A stretch of DNA of 21,396 nt from Usnea hakonensis (Eukaryota > Ascomycota > Lecanoromycetes > Lecanorales > Parmeliaceae): contig BLJB01000362.1 of NCBI GenBank assembly GCA_013423325.1, forward strand, positions 1 through 21,396, given 5' to 3'. The notes beneath the pieces were generated by a model. The model made no database searches. It was not told the origin of the DNA and saw nothing but the letters and a program-made list of their open reading frames with translations. Positions 1 to 8,277 of the stretch are shown piece by piece (position 1 is the stretch's first letter; every line of letters begins with the position of its first letter). Made by a program: the position numbers and the translations under genes.

Positions 1-84
1 AGTGTCTCTTCCTTCCCTGGTTCCCCACCTATCGTGAATGGCGTCTCTTCATGTTGGTTGTTGTACTTCATCTTTTTCCATAAA
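1..84. other. Unmutated flank left of the AT-rich block
   Basis: Ordinary base composition with many CA and TG dinucleotides. The switch to TA-saturated sequence falls at about 60-90. No open frame or family can be recognised in so short a piece. It is either host DNA next to the 5' end of LINE-A or another, less mutated repeat. Confidence 0.6.
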
Positions 85-546
85 TATTATATTAAAATCT
101 ATTTTATTAAAGATTATTAAGACTAGAGATGAAGATACTATATAATCTATTAAAATAATTATAAGATATAGAGCTCGAATTACTAAGTCTACTAATAGAA
201 AATAGAATATCTTAAATAGAGAAGAGAGAATATCTTTAAATAATATAAAAAGCTTTTAATAATAATCTAATTTATTTCGATTCTAATTTAAATAGAGAAT
301 AGATAGAAAATAGTATTTTTAAAAAAAAAGAGATTAGAAAAGATCTTAAATAATTAATAATTAAAAAAATAGAAAGATTATTTAAGATTTTAAAGAAAGA
401 ATTAAAATAGATATATTTAATCTAATTTAAAAAAAGAACTAGCTTTTAGAATATAATTAATATAATTAATATAATTTTAATATTAAATATAATTAATATT
501 AATCTTAATAATTTAGATCTTAATATTTATATTAATAAATAAAGAT

Positions 547-1218
547 AATATATTAAAGGTCTTATAATATAATATATAAAAGTTAAAAAATAAAGTAATA
601 GTATTATTTTTTAAAAAGTAGAAAATATAAAATTATAATATATTAATAATTTAGAAACTAAATTATAACTTATTTAATAGATTAACATATAATTTAAATT
701 CTAATAAATTTCTATTAGTCTATAAATTAGGTCTAAAAGTTTAGATATATTTTTATATTAATAAAAGGATAGATCTAATTAGCTAAAAAATTAAATATTA
801 AAGGAGCGACTTTTACTTCTTTTAATTAAATATTAAATAAAATAATAAAGAAGAGGAGGAGTATATTTCTCTTTAACTCTCTACTTAAAAATTAATCCTC
901 TAAATATATAATATATATAACTAGTTATTAATATTACTAGAGATAATAATAGCCTCTTTAATATTAGTATTTTTAGAATAAGCCTTAGAAAAAGAAAGCG
1001 AATATATAGTTTTTAAAGACTTTAATCTTTATTATCCTAAATAGAATAATAAGGGATAATATATATATTATAAAATAATTAATAAATTTATTAAGATTAT
1101 CTAGATTAAGGAAATAACTTTTAGATTATTTAATAATTTAATTATATAGAAATCTTAAGGCTAGAAGTTAATAATTAATTTAATCTTTCTAATATTAAAA
1201 GTCTATTAGGCTATAATC
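547..1218 (+). pseudogene. LINE-A ORF2, N-terminal endonuclease part (RIP-degraded)
   Basis: This is the exonuclease/endonuclease/phosphatase-fold domain that nicks target DNA to start reverse transcription. One frame (codons starting at 601, 1018, 1216) runs through with only TAA/TAG stops explicable by RIP. Near 631-660 it reads N-Y-N-I-L-I-I-*-K-L, matching the Tad1 signature 'YDILAIQEPW'. Around 745-765 is 'Y-I-N-K-R-I-D'. At 1015-1044 K-D-F-N-L-Y-Y-P-K-* corresponds to 'GDFNLHHPKW', with Gly to Lys-type and His to Tyr changes. 'IDLTF'-like text follows near 1170-1185. The frame ends at 1218 on a complete codon and resumes at 8278, where the next catalytic motif (S-D-H) is found. No start codon can be fixed; 547 is where homology begins. 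Assignment to Tad1/I-type LINEs is firm at motif level. Confidence 0.85.
1214..1218. repeat. Target-site duplication TAATC, left copy
   Basis: The five bases TAATC lie immediately left of the left LTR of copia-1. The same five bases follow the right LTR at 8273-8277. A 5-bp duplication is the usual size for copia integrases. One copy belongs to the LINE-A ORF2 codons, so removing the other restores that frame. Confidence 0.85.
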
Positions 1219-1357
1219 TATTAAAATTGTAGAAAGAGTACTTCGTATTAGTTAACTATCTAGAAGGAAAGTGGATTACGTAAGACTATTTATAAAATAC
1301 TAAGGCGCCAAGTATATAACGAAGTTATATAACTCGACTAAATTATTTATTTTAATA
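1219..1357 (-). repeat. Copia-1 3' LTR (heavily RIP-mutated copy)
   Basis: 139 bp, aligning without gaps to 8134-8272. About 20 positions differ and every difference is a transition. In about 17 of them this copy has T or A where the right copy has C or G, so this copy is the more mutated. The element's TG...CA ends are seen here as TA...TA. The internal palindrome of the right copy survives in mutated but still palindromic form at 1324-1333. Confidence 0.9.
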
Positions 1358-2738
1358 TTTCTACTCGAGCGTAATTCGCTTCTAAATAGTTAACTCCTAT
1401 ATACTCTAAACGCTAGATATCTAACGCGGATTTTAAACTTTACGAGATAGAAAAACTCTAATCCGATTAGCGCGAAATATAGGTAGTAAAGATAAACTTC
1501 CTAATTACTAAAGCTACGATAAATCCGCCTATAGTATTTAAATTCTATATTTTATAAAAAATACGATTATTTAAAAATTAAATTTAAAATATATTAAGTA
1601 TATACTAAAATCTAAGTAAAATAAGGTCGGAGGATATATATAGAGATATATAGATATTATTAGTATAAATAATCTAAATATAAGTAGTAAAATATTTTAA
1701 ATCTAAGTAATAAAATACTTCTAGTACTATATAAGATCTTATAAGGTCTAGAATAGGCCGATCTATAATAAAATAGATAATTACTCTAGTAGTAATAATA
1801 GTAATAGATATAGTAAGTAAGTAGAAGAGTACCCGATCTATATTATAAAGCCAAAAAGGATAAAGGTAAAGAAAAGGATTAATTAGTAGTTAATACTAGA
1901 AAATCTACTAAGTATAGACTAATTAATAAGGCTAATAAATTAAAGGACTAACTATAAGTACTAGAACTCTAGAAATTAATAAGAATAGAAGTTATTTATT
2001 TTTAATATACTTATATAAAGTTATAGAGATAAGAGTTATAAAAGCTCTAAAATATAGACTTTAAATAAAATATAAGGGTCTTAATCTATTCGATTATATA
2101 TTATATATAATCTATAGGAATTAGTATAATCCTACTATTACTATATTAAATAGAATTAATCTTATAATTAAAAATAAGTAGATATTTACCCTTTTTACTA
2201 AAAGAATTACCGAGGAAAACCGCTCCCTAGTAGTACTAGATATTAGAAATCTATATTATATTAGCTATCTATATCTTAGTCTAGATAGTAAATAAAATAA
2301 TATAATTAGACTTTAATATAAGCTTTTATAATATAAGGTAATAGTCTTACTTTATATAATTAGAAAGATTATTAGCCTAGTTAGTCTTATTAGCGCTAGT
2401 AGGAAATAAGATAAGCCTAGAATATATAAAGATAATAATAAAAGTCTAGATATAAAAAAAAAATTTAATAAGCTCCCCTATATTAATATTATTATTTAAT
2501 TTAGTAGCTTTAAGGTATAAAGAGACTATAACTTTAAAAGGATATAATTAAATTTCTTTAGTACTTAAGTAATAGAAGGTAGATATAATATAAAAAAAAT
2601 AGCTAATTTAGAATTCCATATTATAATATTATTAGTAAAGTTATTTAGATAAGGCTAGAGTAAATTTAGTAGTAGAAATAATTATAATAGCCGCGATATT
2701 ATATTTATAATATTTCTAGAATATTAATAGCTATATAG
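1358..2738. other. Unassigned 1.38-kb segment between copia-1 pol stop and 3' LTR
   Basis: No family recognised. On the - strand (the element's own direction) one frame over about 2,406-1,801 reads with roughly one TAA/TAG per 14 codons and is hydrophobic. On the + strand a frame over about 2,165-2,735 is comparably open (roughly 11 stops in 185 codons). Stops in both are of the RIP type, so neither strand can be preferred by eye. It may be an extra 3' ORF of the element, an antisense gene, captured DNA or a further nested insertion. No zinc finger, RT, integrase or transposase motif was seen. Confidence 0.5.
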
Positions 2739-3410
2739 TTATTAGAGTTCGAGTCCTAAAACTTATCTAAAAAGAATAAATTTATTCTTACTAAAAGACT
2801 TAATAAGTCTATTAGCGATCTCCTCTTTAATAGAAATATATTTTAATATTACTTTATCTTTAGCTACCTTCTTATAGATAAAGTACTAAATAATATTAAT
2901 ATATTTAATTTATAAATAGAATTAAGGATTCTTAACTAGAGTAATAGCCCCTTAATTATTATAATAGATAACTACTAACTTTACCCCTTTAGTAGACTTA
3001 GAGGATAACTAAATAAAGAGACTTTTTAACTAGATTATCTCTTTAATAATCTAGATTTATCTAATATACTTAATCTTATAAATAGATAGAGTAACTATAG
3101 ACTATTATTTTAAAGACTAACTAATAGCTCTACTTCTAATATTAAATATGTATCCCGAAGTTAATTATTAAGTATTATAATTACTAGCTTAATCGATATT
3201 AGTAAAATTAGAGACCTACTATAGAAGACCTTTAAATATAAGATATAGATCTATAATACCTCTTAAGTATTAAAAGATACGCTTAATAGTAGCCTAATAT
3301 TACTCCATAAAATTTAAGTTATAACGGCTAACTATAAAAATAATATATACGATATTAGGGCGTATTCCTAGTATAGTATATATTAAAGATCTAATAGCTA
3401 ATTAATATTA
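2739..3410 (-). pseudogene. Copia-1 pol, RNase H and C-terminal end
   Basis: RNase H removes the RNA template during reverse transcription. Reading leftward, the frame passes a 'Y-C-D-N-Q-G-A-I'-type motif near 2,990-2,950 (seen as Y-Y-N-N-*-G-A-I). Then comes a 'KNPxFHxxxKHIDI'-like stretch and 'IADxLTK' near 2,830-2,800, both typical of the end of copia Pol. The polypeptide ends L-G-L-E-L followed by TAA at 2,741-2,739. The part just upstream, near 3,330-3,410, resembles the 'GTRPDIAxA' motif that joins RT to RNase H. Stops are RIP-type. Function is lost. Confidence 0.8.
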
Positions 3411-4330
3411 GATCTAGAAATCTATAGGGGCGATATAACTATCCTCTACTTTTAAGAATTTAATAGATATATTTATAGAAGTAAATTATAGTTTAGACTC
3501 CTATATATTAAATCTTCTAAATATCTACTTTATATAGCCTACCTAATTAAGATAAAGAATTCGGTTTAGTCGATCTTAAGTAATAACTATTCCTAAATAG
3601 AAGGTATATAGTTTAAGATCTTTTATATAAAAACGCCTATTAAGCTCTAACTTAATAGTCTAGATTTTAATATAATTCTTATTAATAATAAGAAGATTAT
3701 TTATATAGATAGTAATAATAATATAGGTCTTCTTATTAATAAAGATACTAAAATTAGTATTAATTAAGAGAAATCCTAGTAATCTTAAAAACTTTACGAA
3801 GATATTATATTATATATAAGGACCTTACTTTAGGCTATATAGAGCCTTATTAAGTTTATAGATATACTTTATACTATCTATTATTCTAGTAAGCTACTCT
3901 ATATAGAGATCTTTCTTAATAGCGCTATATAGAAAAGCTATTTTAATATCTATTTACTTAATCTTTTAATCTAATATAAAAGTTAGAGTAAAGATAGCCT
4001 TATAACTTATAAATTTAATAATTAAGATAAAAGTCTTATTATAATCGAGTCCTTTTTATTATTAAAAGCCTTAAACTATCTAGCGGGCCTTATATTATAG
4101 AATCTCCTCTATAATTAGATTCTATTTAAATATATATATCTATCTTCCTATAAGGATATTATAATTCGTAAAGAGTTTAGTAAGCGTCTAAATCTTATTT
4201 TTAATAAGGGATAAAAATTTCTTTAATATAGCTATTTACTATTCTACCTTATAGTAATCTCGTATAGCTTTAATATATATTTATAATTTATAGAGCTTAT
4301 TTTAAGCTACTAGGGCTAGAAGAGTAAAAG
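3411..4330 (-). pseudogene. Copia-1 pol, reverse transcriptase (RVT_2)
   Basis: Copia-type reverse transcriptase, which copies element RNA into DNA. Reading leftward from about 4,330: the N-terminal 'AM..E..SLI.N.T..L' segment, then 'Y-K-A-R' and 'V-Q-G-F-K-Q' near 4,110-4,070. Next are 'D-I-K-T-A-F-L' near 3,950 and 'L-N-K-A-L-Y-S-L-K-Q' near 3,850 (family: LxKALYGLKQAPR). The catalytic box Y-V-D-D is present as Y-I-N-N at 3,696-3,707. The order and spacing are those of the RVT_2 family, and this is the clearest coding match in the element. Both catalytic Asp codons have become Asn through G-to-A change, so the protein would be dead even without the stops. Confidence 0.92.
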
Positions 4331-4959
4331 GATCTAGAGATAAATTATATATATTAAAAATATATAAATTAAGATAGTCTTTTAAAGCTTTTATAATTGA
4401 TTCTATATTAAAATTATTCTCTTTTAAAGTATTAAAAGATAAGGGAATATAAATAATTATTAATAAAATATAGATAACTAAGAAAGATACTTTTAATTTA
4501 GATATAAAAGTAAGAGTAAAAGCTAGTATATTAAAGGAATTAATATAAATAATATTAATAGTAGTAAGCTTTTTTAATATCTTCTTTAAAGCTAGCTAGA
4601 GTTATTATTACTTAATACTAAATAAGTCCTTAATAGGCTCGTCTTAATTAAGTATAAAATAAAGATATTTCTCTTATATATAGTAAGAGCTAAATCTAAT
4701 AATTTTATTATTTTTAGAATATTAGAGTTAATAGATACTCTCGCCTTTATAGTCTATTAAGTAATAACGCTTACTTTTATCTTTAAGCTTCTTCTAGATA
4801 TAATTTATTATCTAGATATAAAAGCTAATTATCTAAAAGTAAAAGAGATCTAGTTAATTATTAATAAAAGTCTTAATTAGAGTAATATCTAGATTTATAA
4901 TAAAACTTTATATATATAGATAATTAGTTATCTAAAGGACTTTAGACTATAAATTATAG

Positions 4960-5560
4960 AGAAAATTAGAGCTAATAAATATTAAATATAAATACCTAAA
5001 AAGTGTCTATCTAAATTATTTAGCTTTACTATTTTATTAGAGATTTCTAAAAATAGTAGACTTATAAATAATACCTTCTTTAGTAAGAAAATTACTAAAG
5101 ACCTTTTTAATATATTCGCCTCTATTATTAATATAAAGGCGATAGATCTTATAGTTATCTTACTCGCGCCTAGCTTTAAATCTTTTAAAGGACTTAAATA
5201 CCTCTCTCTAGAATTTAAATATATTAATACTAATAAACTTAGTATTATTATCTCGCTAGATAATAAAGTACCTAGTACTATTAAACTCGATAAAGTAAAT
5301 AGGCTTAATAATATTACTATAAATAAGATCTAAAGGATATTTATCTAGCTCTATATAGTTTTTATAAAAGGTAGTCTTATAGCGTCCTATAATATAGTTT
5401 TTATAAATATACTCCTCTTTAATTTTATAAGAGAAATTAACCTTAATAATAATTAAAAATAATTTCTTTATATTTTATTAGCCTAGATACCCTATTCGTA
5501 TATACTAGTATTATTTAATAGGTATATTAGAGATACTATAAATATTAAGAACTATTAGAG
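4960..5560 (-). pseudogene. Copia-1 pol, integrase core
   Basis: Integrase inserts the element DNA into the host chromosome. Reading leftward: 'Y-P-L-D-L-I-Y-S-N-I-I-K-P' near 5,330-5,290 corresponds to 'LDLIHSDIxGP', holding the first catalytic Asp. 'F-K-S-F-K-R-F-K-A' follows near 5,190. 'Y-I-N-N-R-G-E-Y-I' at 5,110-5,136 corresponds to 'xDNGGEY', the second Asp. Then comes a 'TxPxxxxQNGxAE'-like stretch near 5,040-5,000, where the catalytic Glu lies. This is the rve (D,D-35-E) core in copia position, between protease and RT. Stops are RIP-type. Confidence 0.88.
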
Positions 5561-5859
5561 AGTTTTATAGATCTAGAGTAAATAGCCTATAAATACGAGT
5601 AGTAATAAAGATAACGCCTTTAATTAAGAGCTAATAATACTTCTTAATAAGACTAAAAGAGATATCTAGATCTAAAAGTTATATAGTAGATAGTAAATTA
5701 ATATTTAGAGAGGGAATAAAGAGGATACTAAAAATAAAAAGAGATTTATATATATTAAAAATAATATATCTAAGTTTAATTATTTTAATATTTTTAGATA
5801 TAACTATTTAGCTACTAATATCTTTAATTTAAGGGTTAAAGTATAATTTAATTTTAATA

Positions 5860-5930
5860 AAGTTAGCCTTATTTTAGGACGCGCTTTAACTATAACTACT
5901 ATTAATAATATATAATTCTAAGAGATTTAG
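5860..5930 (-). pseudogene. Copia-1 protease active-site region
   Basis: Aspartic protease that cuts the Gag-Pol polyprotein. At 5,889-5,903 (- strand) the codons read N-S-S-Y-S. Each is one or two G-to-A changes from D-S-G-C-S, the copia protease active-site box. It follows an I-I/I-V pair and precedes '*-S-A-R-P-K', close to the family pattern 'VDSGCSxHxxP'. The position upstream of integrase fits copia order. The flanks are too degraded to set exact domain limits. Confidence 0.65.
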
Positions 5931-6099
5931 AGCTAGGCTAGCTATAAATAGAGATTCTAGAAATATAAATAAAATTAAAATAGACCTCTTTTTCTTTATT
6001 ATCTTTATTCTTATTAAGTTTACGCTTCTTACTCTTTTAGATCTTAGTAGTAATTATCTTTATAATTAAAGTAACCTTTTTAGCCTTAATCTTAAATTT

Positions 6100-8050
6100 C
6101 TTAGACTTTAGATAAGAGTATAATATTTAATATTTAAATATAGCGTACTTATTCTTTTTTCTAAACTTTTTATAGTAACTATATATATCTTAAGACTTAT
6201 TTAAAATTAAAAATAATTTTACTTTAGTAATAACTATTATAATATAAACCTTATTTTAATAGACCTATATATATTTTTTCTTATTTATAGTAGCTAGAGT
6301 AACCTCCCGGAAAGTATAGATACTATTACTATAGAAGATATACGCCTAGATATAAGATGTCTAAAAAATACTATAGATATCTTCGAGCCTAATTAGATAT
6401 AATTAAATAAGGTAGATCTAAAAAAGTTTAAATAACTTATAAAGATTAATAATTATAATATTAATTTATTAGAACTACTTTATATAATCTATAACGTCTT
6501 TAATAGTACTACTAAATAGAGTAAGAGAGTATAGCTAGTAAATAAACTTAATATATACCCTAGATCCTTTCGGCTTAAAGTTTCGAGTAATTAAGTCTAA
6601 TATTAACTCTAACTTAATTATTATCTTAATATTTTAGTAATTAATATATCTAAATCTATTTTAGATAACTATATACGCTTTTATAGTAATTATCGTACTA
6701 GGGTTTTCTAGCCGAAAGTTATTAAGAATAAAAAAGTTTAAGACTCTTTTAATCTACTTTAAATACTATTTAGGAGTCTTAAAGATTATAATAGATATAA
6801 GTAGAAAGCTCCCTAAAAACTCTATAATTAATAAATTAGCCTTTATAATAAATAAGAAGACTCTAAAGAGGACGGAGATAATAAAAGTATAAAGGAAACT
6901 AAAGAAGATAAAAAAAAAAAGGATAAGGGTAACTCTAATAAAATAAATTTAGTATAAAAACTAAAAAGATTAATATTACTAAAAGGATTAAATAACTTAA
7001 TACTAGTATCTAAGCTAGAGTCCTTAGAAAGAGATTTTTCTAAATCTTAATAACTACTATTACTATCTAAATTAAATATATAGAGAGAAATCTTAAGATC
7101 TTTAAATAGATATAAAAAATTTCTATACTTAGAATAATAATATATAATAATAGCTCTATTTATATAAAAAATAGGGTCTAGATTAGCGGAGCCTTTAATT
7201 TTAGCTTTAGAATTAGATTTATAGAAGTTAGAGACTAGTATAGCTAGAAGTTCTATAATTTAAAAAAAATTGTCTCTATTTATATCTAACTCTTCTAATC
7301 GAGACTAGTCAAATTCGCTAGAGGAATATCTAATTAATAATACGTAATCGGGGGAAACTCCGGTTACGCTATAGACTTAACTAGTCTATAAGAATATATA
7401 AAGTTATAGAGCGATCTCTAAAGAATAATAGTACTATCTTAGACTAAATATAGATATTTCTCCGCCGATTACTAAGCTAATTATACTAGTATATCGGCTT
7501 TCTTAGTTAATTATAATAATATATCGACTTTCTTAGGGATCTAGCCGTAAGATCTATAGGATCTATAGTAAAAATTTAGATAGTCGTTAAAAGATTTTTT
7601 TAATATTAAGAAATCTCTACTTAGAGGGTTCTAATCTTAGCGAATTAATAGAGTTTATTAAGAGATATAGAAAAATATTATTATTAAGTACCTATAAGAG
7701 ACTTAGTACTATAAACTAATTTAAATACTAAATACTTAATTATAAATATTAATAACGAGATTATAAAAGAGTAAGAAATCTCTACGTAGTATTAGTACTC
7801 TTCTTTAGAAACTAGTACTTATCTTAGGCCCTTAGCGGATAGTACCTAATTAGTTAGAGAGATATTAGGCTATAATTTAGTTTAGAACGATACTAAAAAT
7901 TATATATTTCGAGTATATAACTATTTTTAAGGGAGCGGTTCTAAATAATTAAATCTTAAAAAAATAATAACTATTATAAGATAAATTTATCTATATTTTA
8001 GAGATTATTAGTAATTCTTTCTTAGATCTTAATTCCTTAACTCGATATTA
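6100..8050 (-). pseudogene. Copia-1 gag region (degraded)
   Basis: The segment between the primer site and protease should encode Gag, the capsid and nucleocapsid protein. Near 6,230-6,120 a basic stretch rich in Tyr and Lys (Y-S-Y-Y-K-K-F-R-K-K-N-K-Y-A-I-F-K-Y) resembles a degraded CCHC zinc knuckle of the 'C..C.K.GH....CW..HP' kind; the central His cannot be explained by a simple transition, so this is tentative. The rest (about 6,300-8,050) has long partly open stretches but no recognised capsid motif. It includes a 30-bp tandem duplication at 7,476-7,535. Assignment rests mainly on position. Confidence 0.5.
7476..7535. repeat. Two-copy 30-bp tandem repeat inside copia-1 gag region
   Basis: 7,476-7,505 and 7,506-7,535 match at 26 of 30 positions. 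Three of the differences are transitions and one is C/A. The unit length is a multiple of three, so the duplication keeps the frame. On the - strand each copy encodes about ten residues with a pattern like R/K-K-x-I-Y-x-Y-N-Q-L. Confidence 0.75.
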
Positions 8051-8120
8051 AGACAATATAAATTGCGCTTAGAATACTACTAAATAATATAAAGAGAATA
8101 AGATAGTCGCCCTATAAAGC

Positions 8121-8133
8121 CGGGCTTATAATC
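8121..8133 (-). promoter_or_regulatory. Copia-1 primer-binding site for an initiator-Met half-tRNA
   Basis: Directly inside the 5' LTR, the + strand reads GGGCTTATAATC (8,122-8,133). The anticodon arm of eukaryotic initiator tRNA-Met reads GGGCTCATAACC. The two differ only by C-to-T changes of the RIP type. Several copia elements, including Drosophila copia, prime with a tRNA-iMet fragment cut in the anticodon loop and not with the tRNA 3' end. Position and sequence both fit that mode. It also confirms that this LTR is the 5' LTR and that the element runs on the - strand. Confidence 0.75.
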
Positions 8134-8272
8134 TATTAAAATTATAGGAAGAGTACTTCGTATTAGTTAACTATCTAGAAGAAAAGTGGATTACGTAAGA
8201 CCATTTATAAAATACCAAGGCGCCAAGCATGTGACAAAGTCACGTGACTCGGCTAAGTTGCCTATTTTGACA
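8134..8272 (-). repeat. Copia-1 5' LTR (outer half spared from RIP)
   Basis: 139 bp, direct repeat of 1219-1357. On the - strand it begins TGTCAAAATAG and would carry the promoter. Its outer part (about 8,200-8,272) keeps many CA and TG dinucleotides, while the other LTR and the flanks are saturated with TA. It holds GTGAC-AAA-GTCAC (8,231-8,243) and the perfect palindrome GTCACGTGAC (8,239-8,248), whose core CACGTG is an E-box. Confidence 0.9.
8239..8248. promoter_or_regulatory. Palindromic CACGTG (E-box) site in copia-1 LTR
   Basis: The 10-bp palindrome GTCACGTGAC overlaps an inverted repeat GTGAC/GTCAC with a 3-base spacer (8,231-8,243). CACGTG is the classic site for basic helix-loop-helix factors such as fungal Cbf1-like proteins. 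A role in LTR transcription is inference. In the left LTR the same site is GTTATATAAC, still palindromic but no longer an E-box. Confidence 0.45.
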
Positions 8273-8277
8273 TAATC
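8273..8277. repeat. Target-site duplication TAATC, right copy
   Basis: TAATC follows the CA end of the right LTR and matches 1214-1218 exactly. LINE-A coding sequence resumes at 8278 in the frame that stopped at 1218. Confidence 0.85.

Larger units (their letters stand above)
85..1218 (+). mobile_element. LINE-A (Tad1-like non-LTR retrotransposon), 5' piece
   Basis: This is the left piece of a LINE cut in two by copia-1. It holds the start of ORF2 (about 547-1218). About 460 bp upstream of ORF2 (85-546) is A-rich, with stops in all frames I read and no recognisable gene. LINE-B, the other Tad1-like element here, has roughly 1.7 kb of ORF1 before its ORF2. LINE-A therefore appears to lack most or all of ORF1, which fits the 5' truncation common in target-primed insertion. 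The right piece continues at 8278. Saturated by RIP-type transitions. Confidence 0.8.
1219..8272 (-). mobile_element. Copia-1, complete Ty1/copia LTR retrotransposon nested in LINE-A
   Basis: 7,054 bp, bounded by two 139-bp direct LTRs and a TAATC target duplication. Reading on the - strand from the right: 5' LTR, half-tRNA primer site, gag region (~8,050-6,100), protease (5,889-5,903), integrase (~5,560-4,960), reverse transcriptase (~4,330-3,420), RNase H (~3,400-2,739), then 1.38 kb of unexplained sequence and the 3' LTR. PR-IN-RT-RH order defines the copia superfamily (gypsy has integrase last). At 7 kb it is longer than the usual 5-6 kb; the surplus is the extra segment at 1358-2738. All coding parts are broken by RIP-type stops. 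Confidence 0.9.

Noticed and set aside
85..1218. LINE-A and LINE-B as copies of one family
   Set aside because: The endonuclease text around D-F-N and the RT text differ at most residues, far more than transitions can explain.
1358..2738. A host gene captured in copia-1
   Set aside because: Frames on both strands are about equally open after RIP and no domain is recognisable, so a gene call is not supported.
2746..2760. GAGTTCGAGTCC-like text resembling a tRNA or SINE B-box
   Set aside because: The T-stem does not pair and no A-box or acceptor stem is present. On the - strand the bases encode the L-G-L-E-L end of copia-1 Pol.
1219..8272. Copia-1 as a gypsy-type element
   Set aside because: Integrase lies upstream of RT, and the RT has the copia 'KALYGLKQ' and YVDD arrangement.
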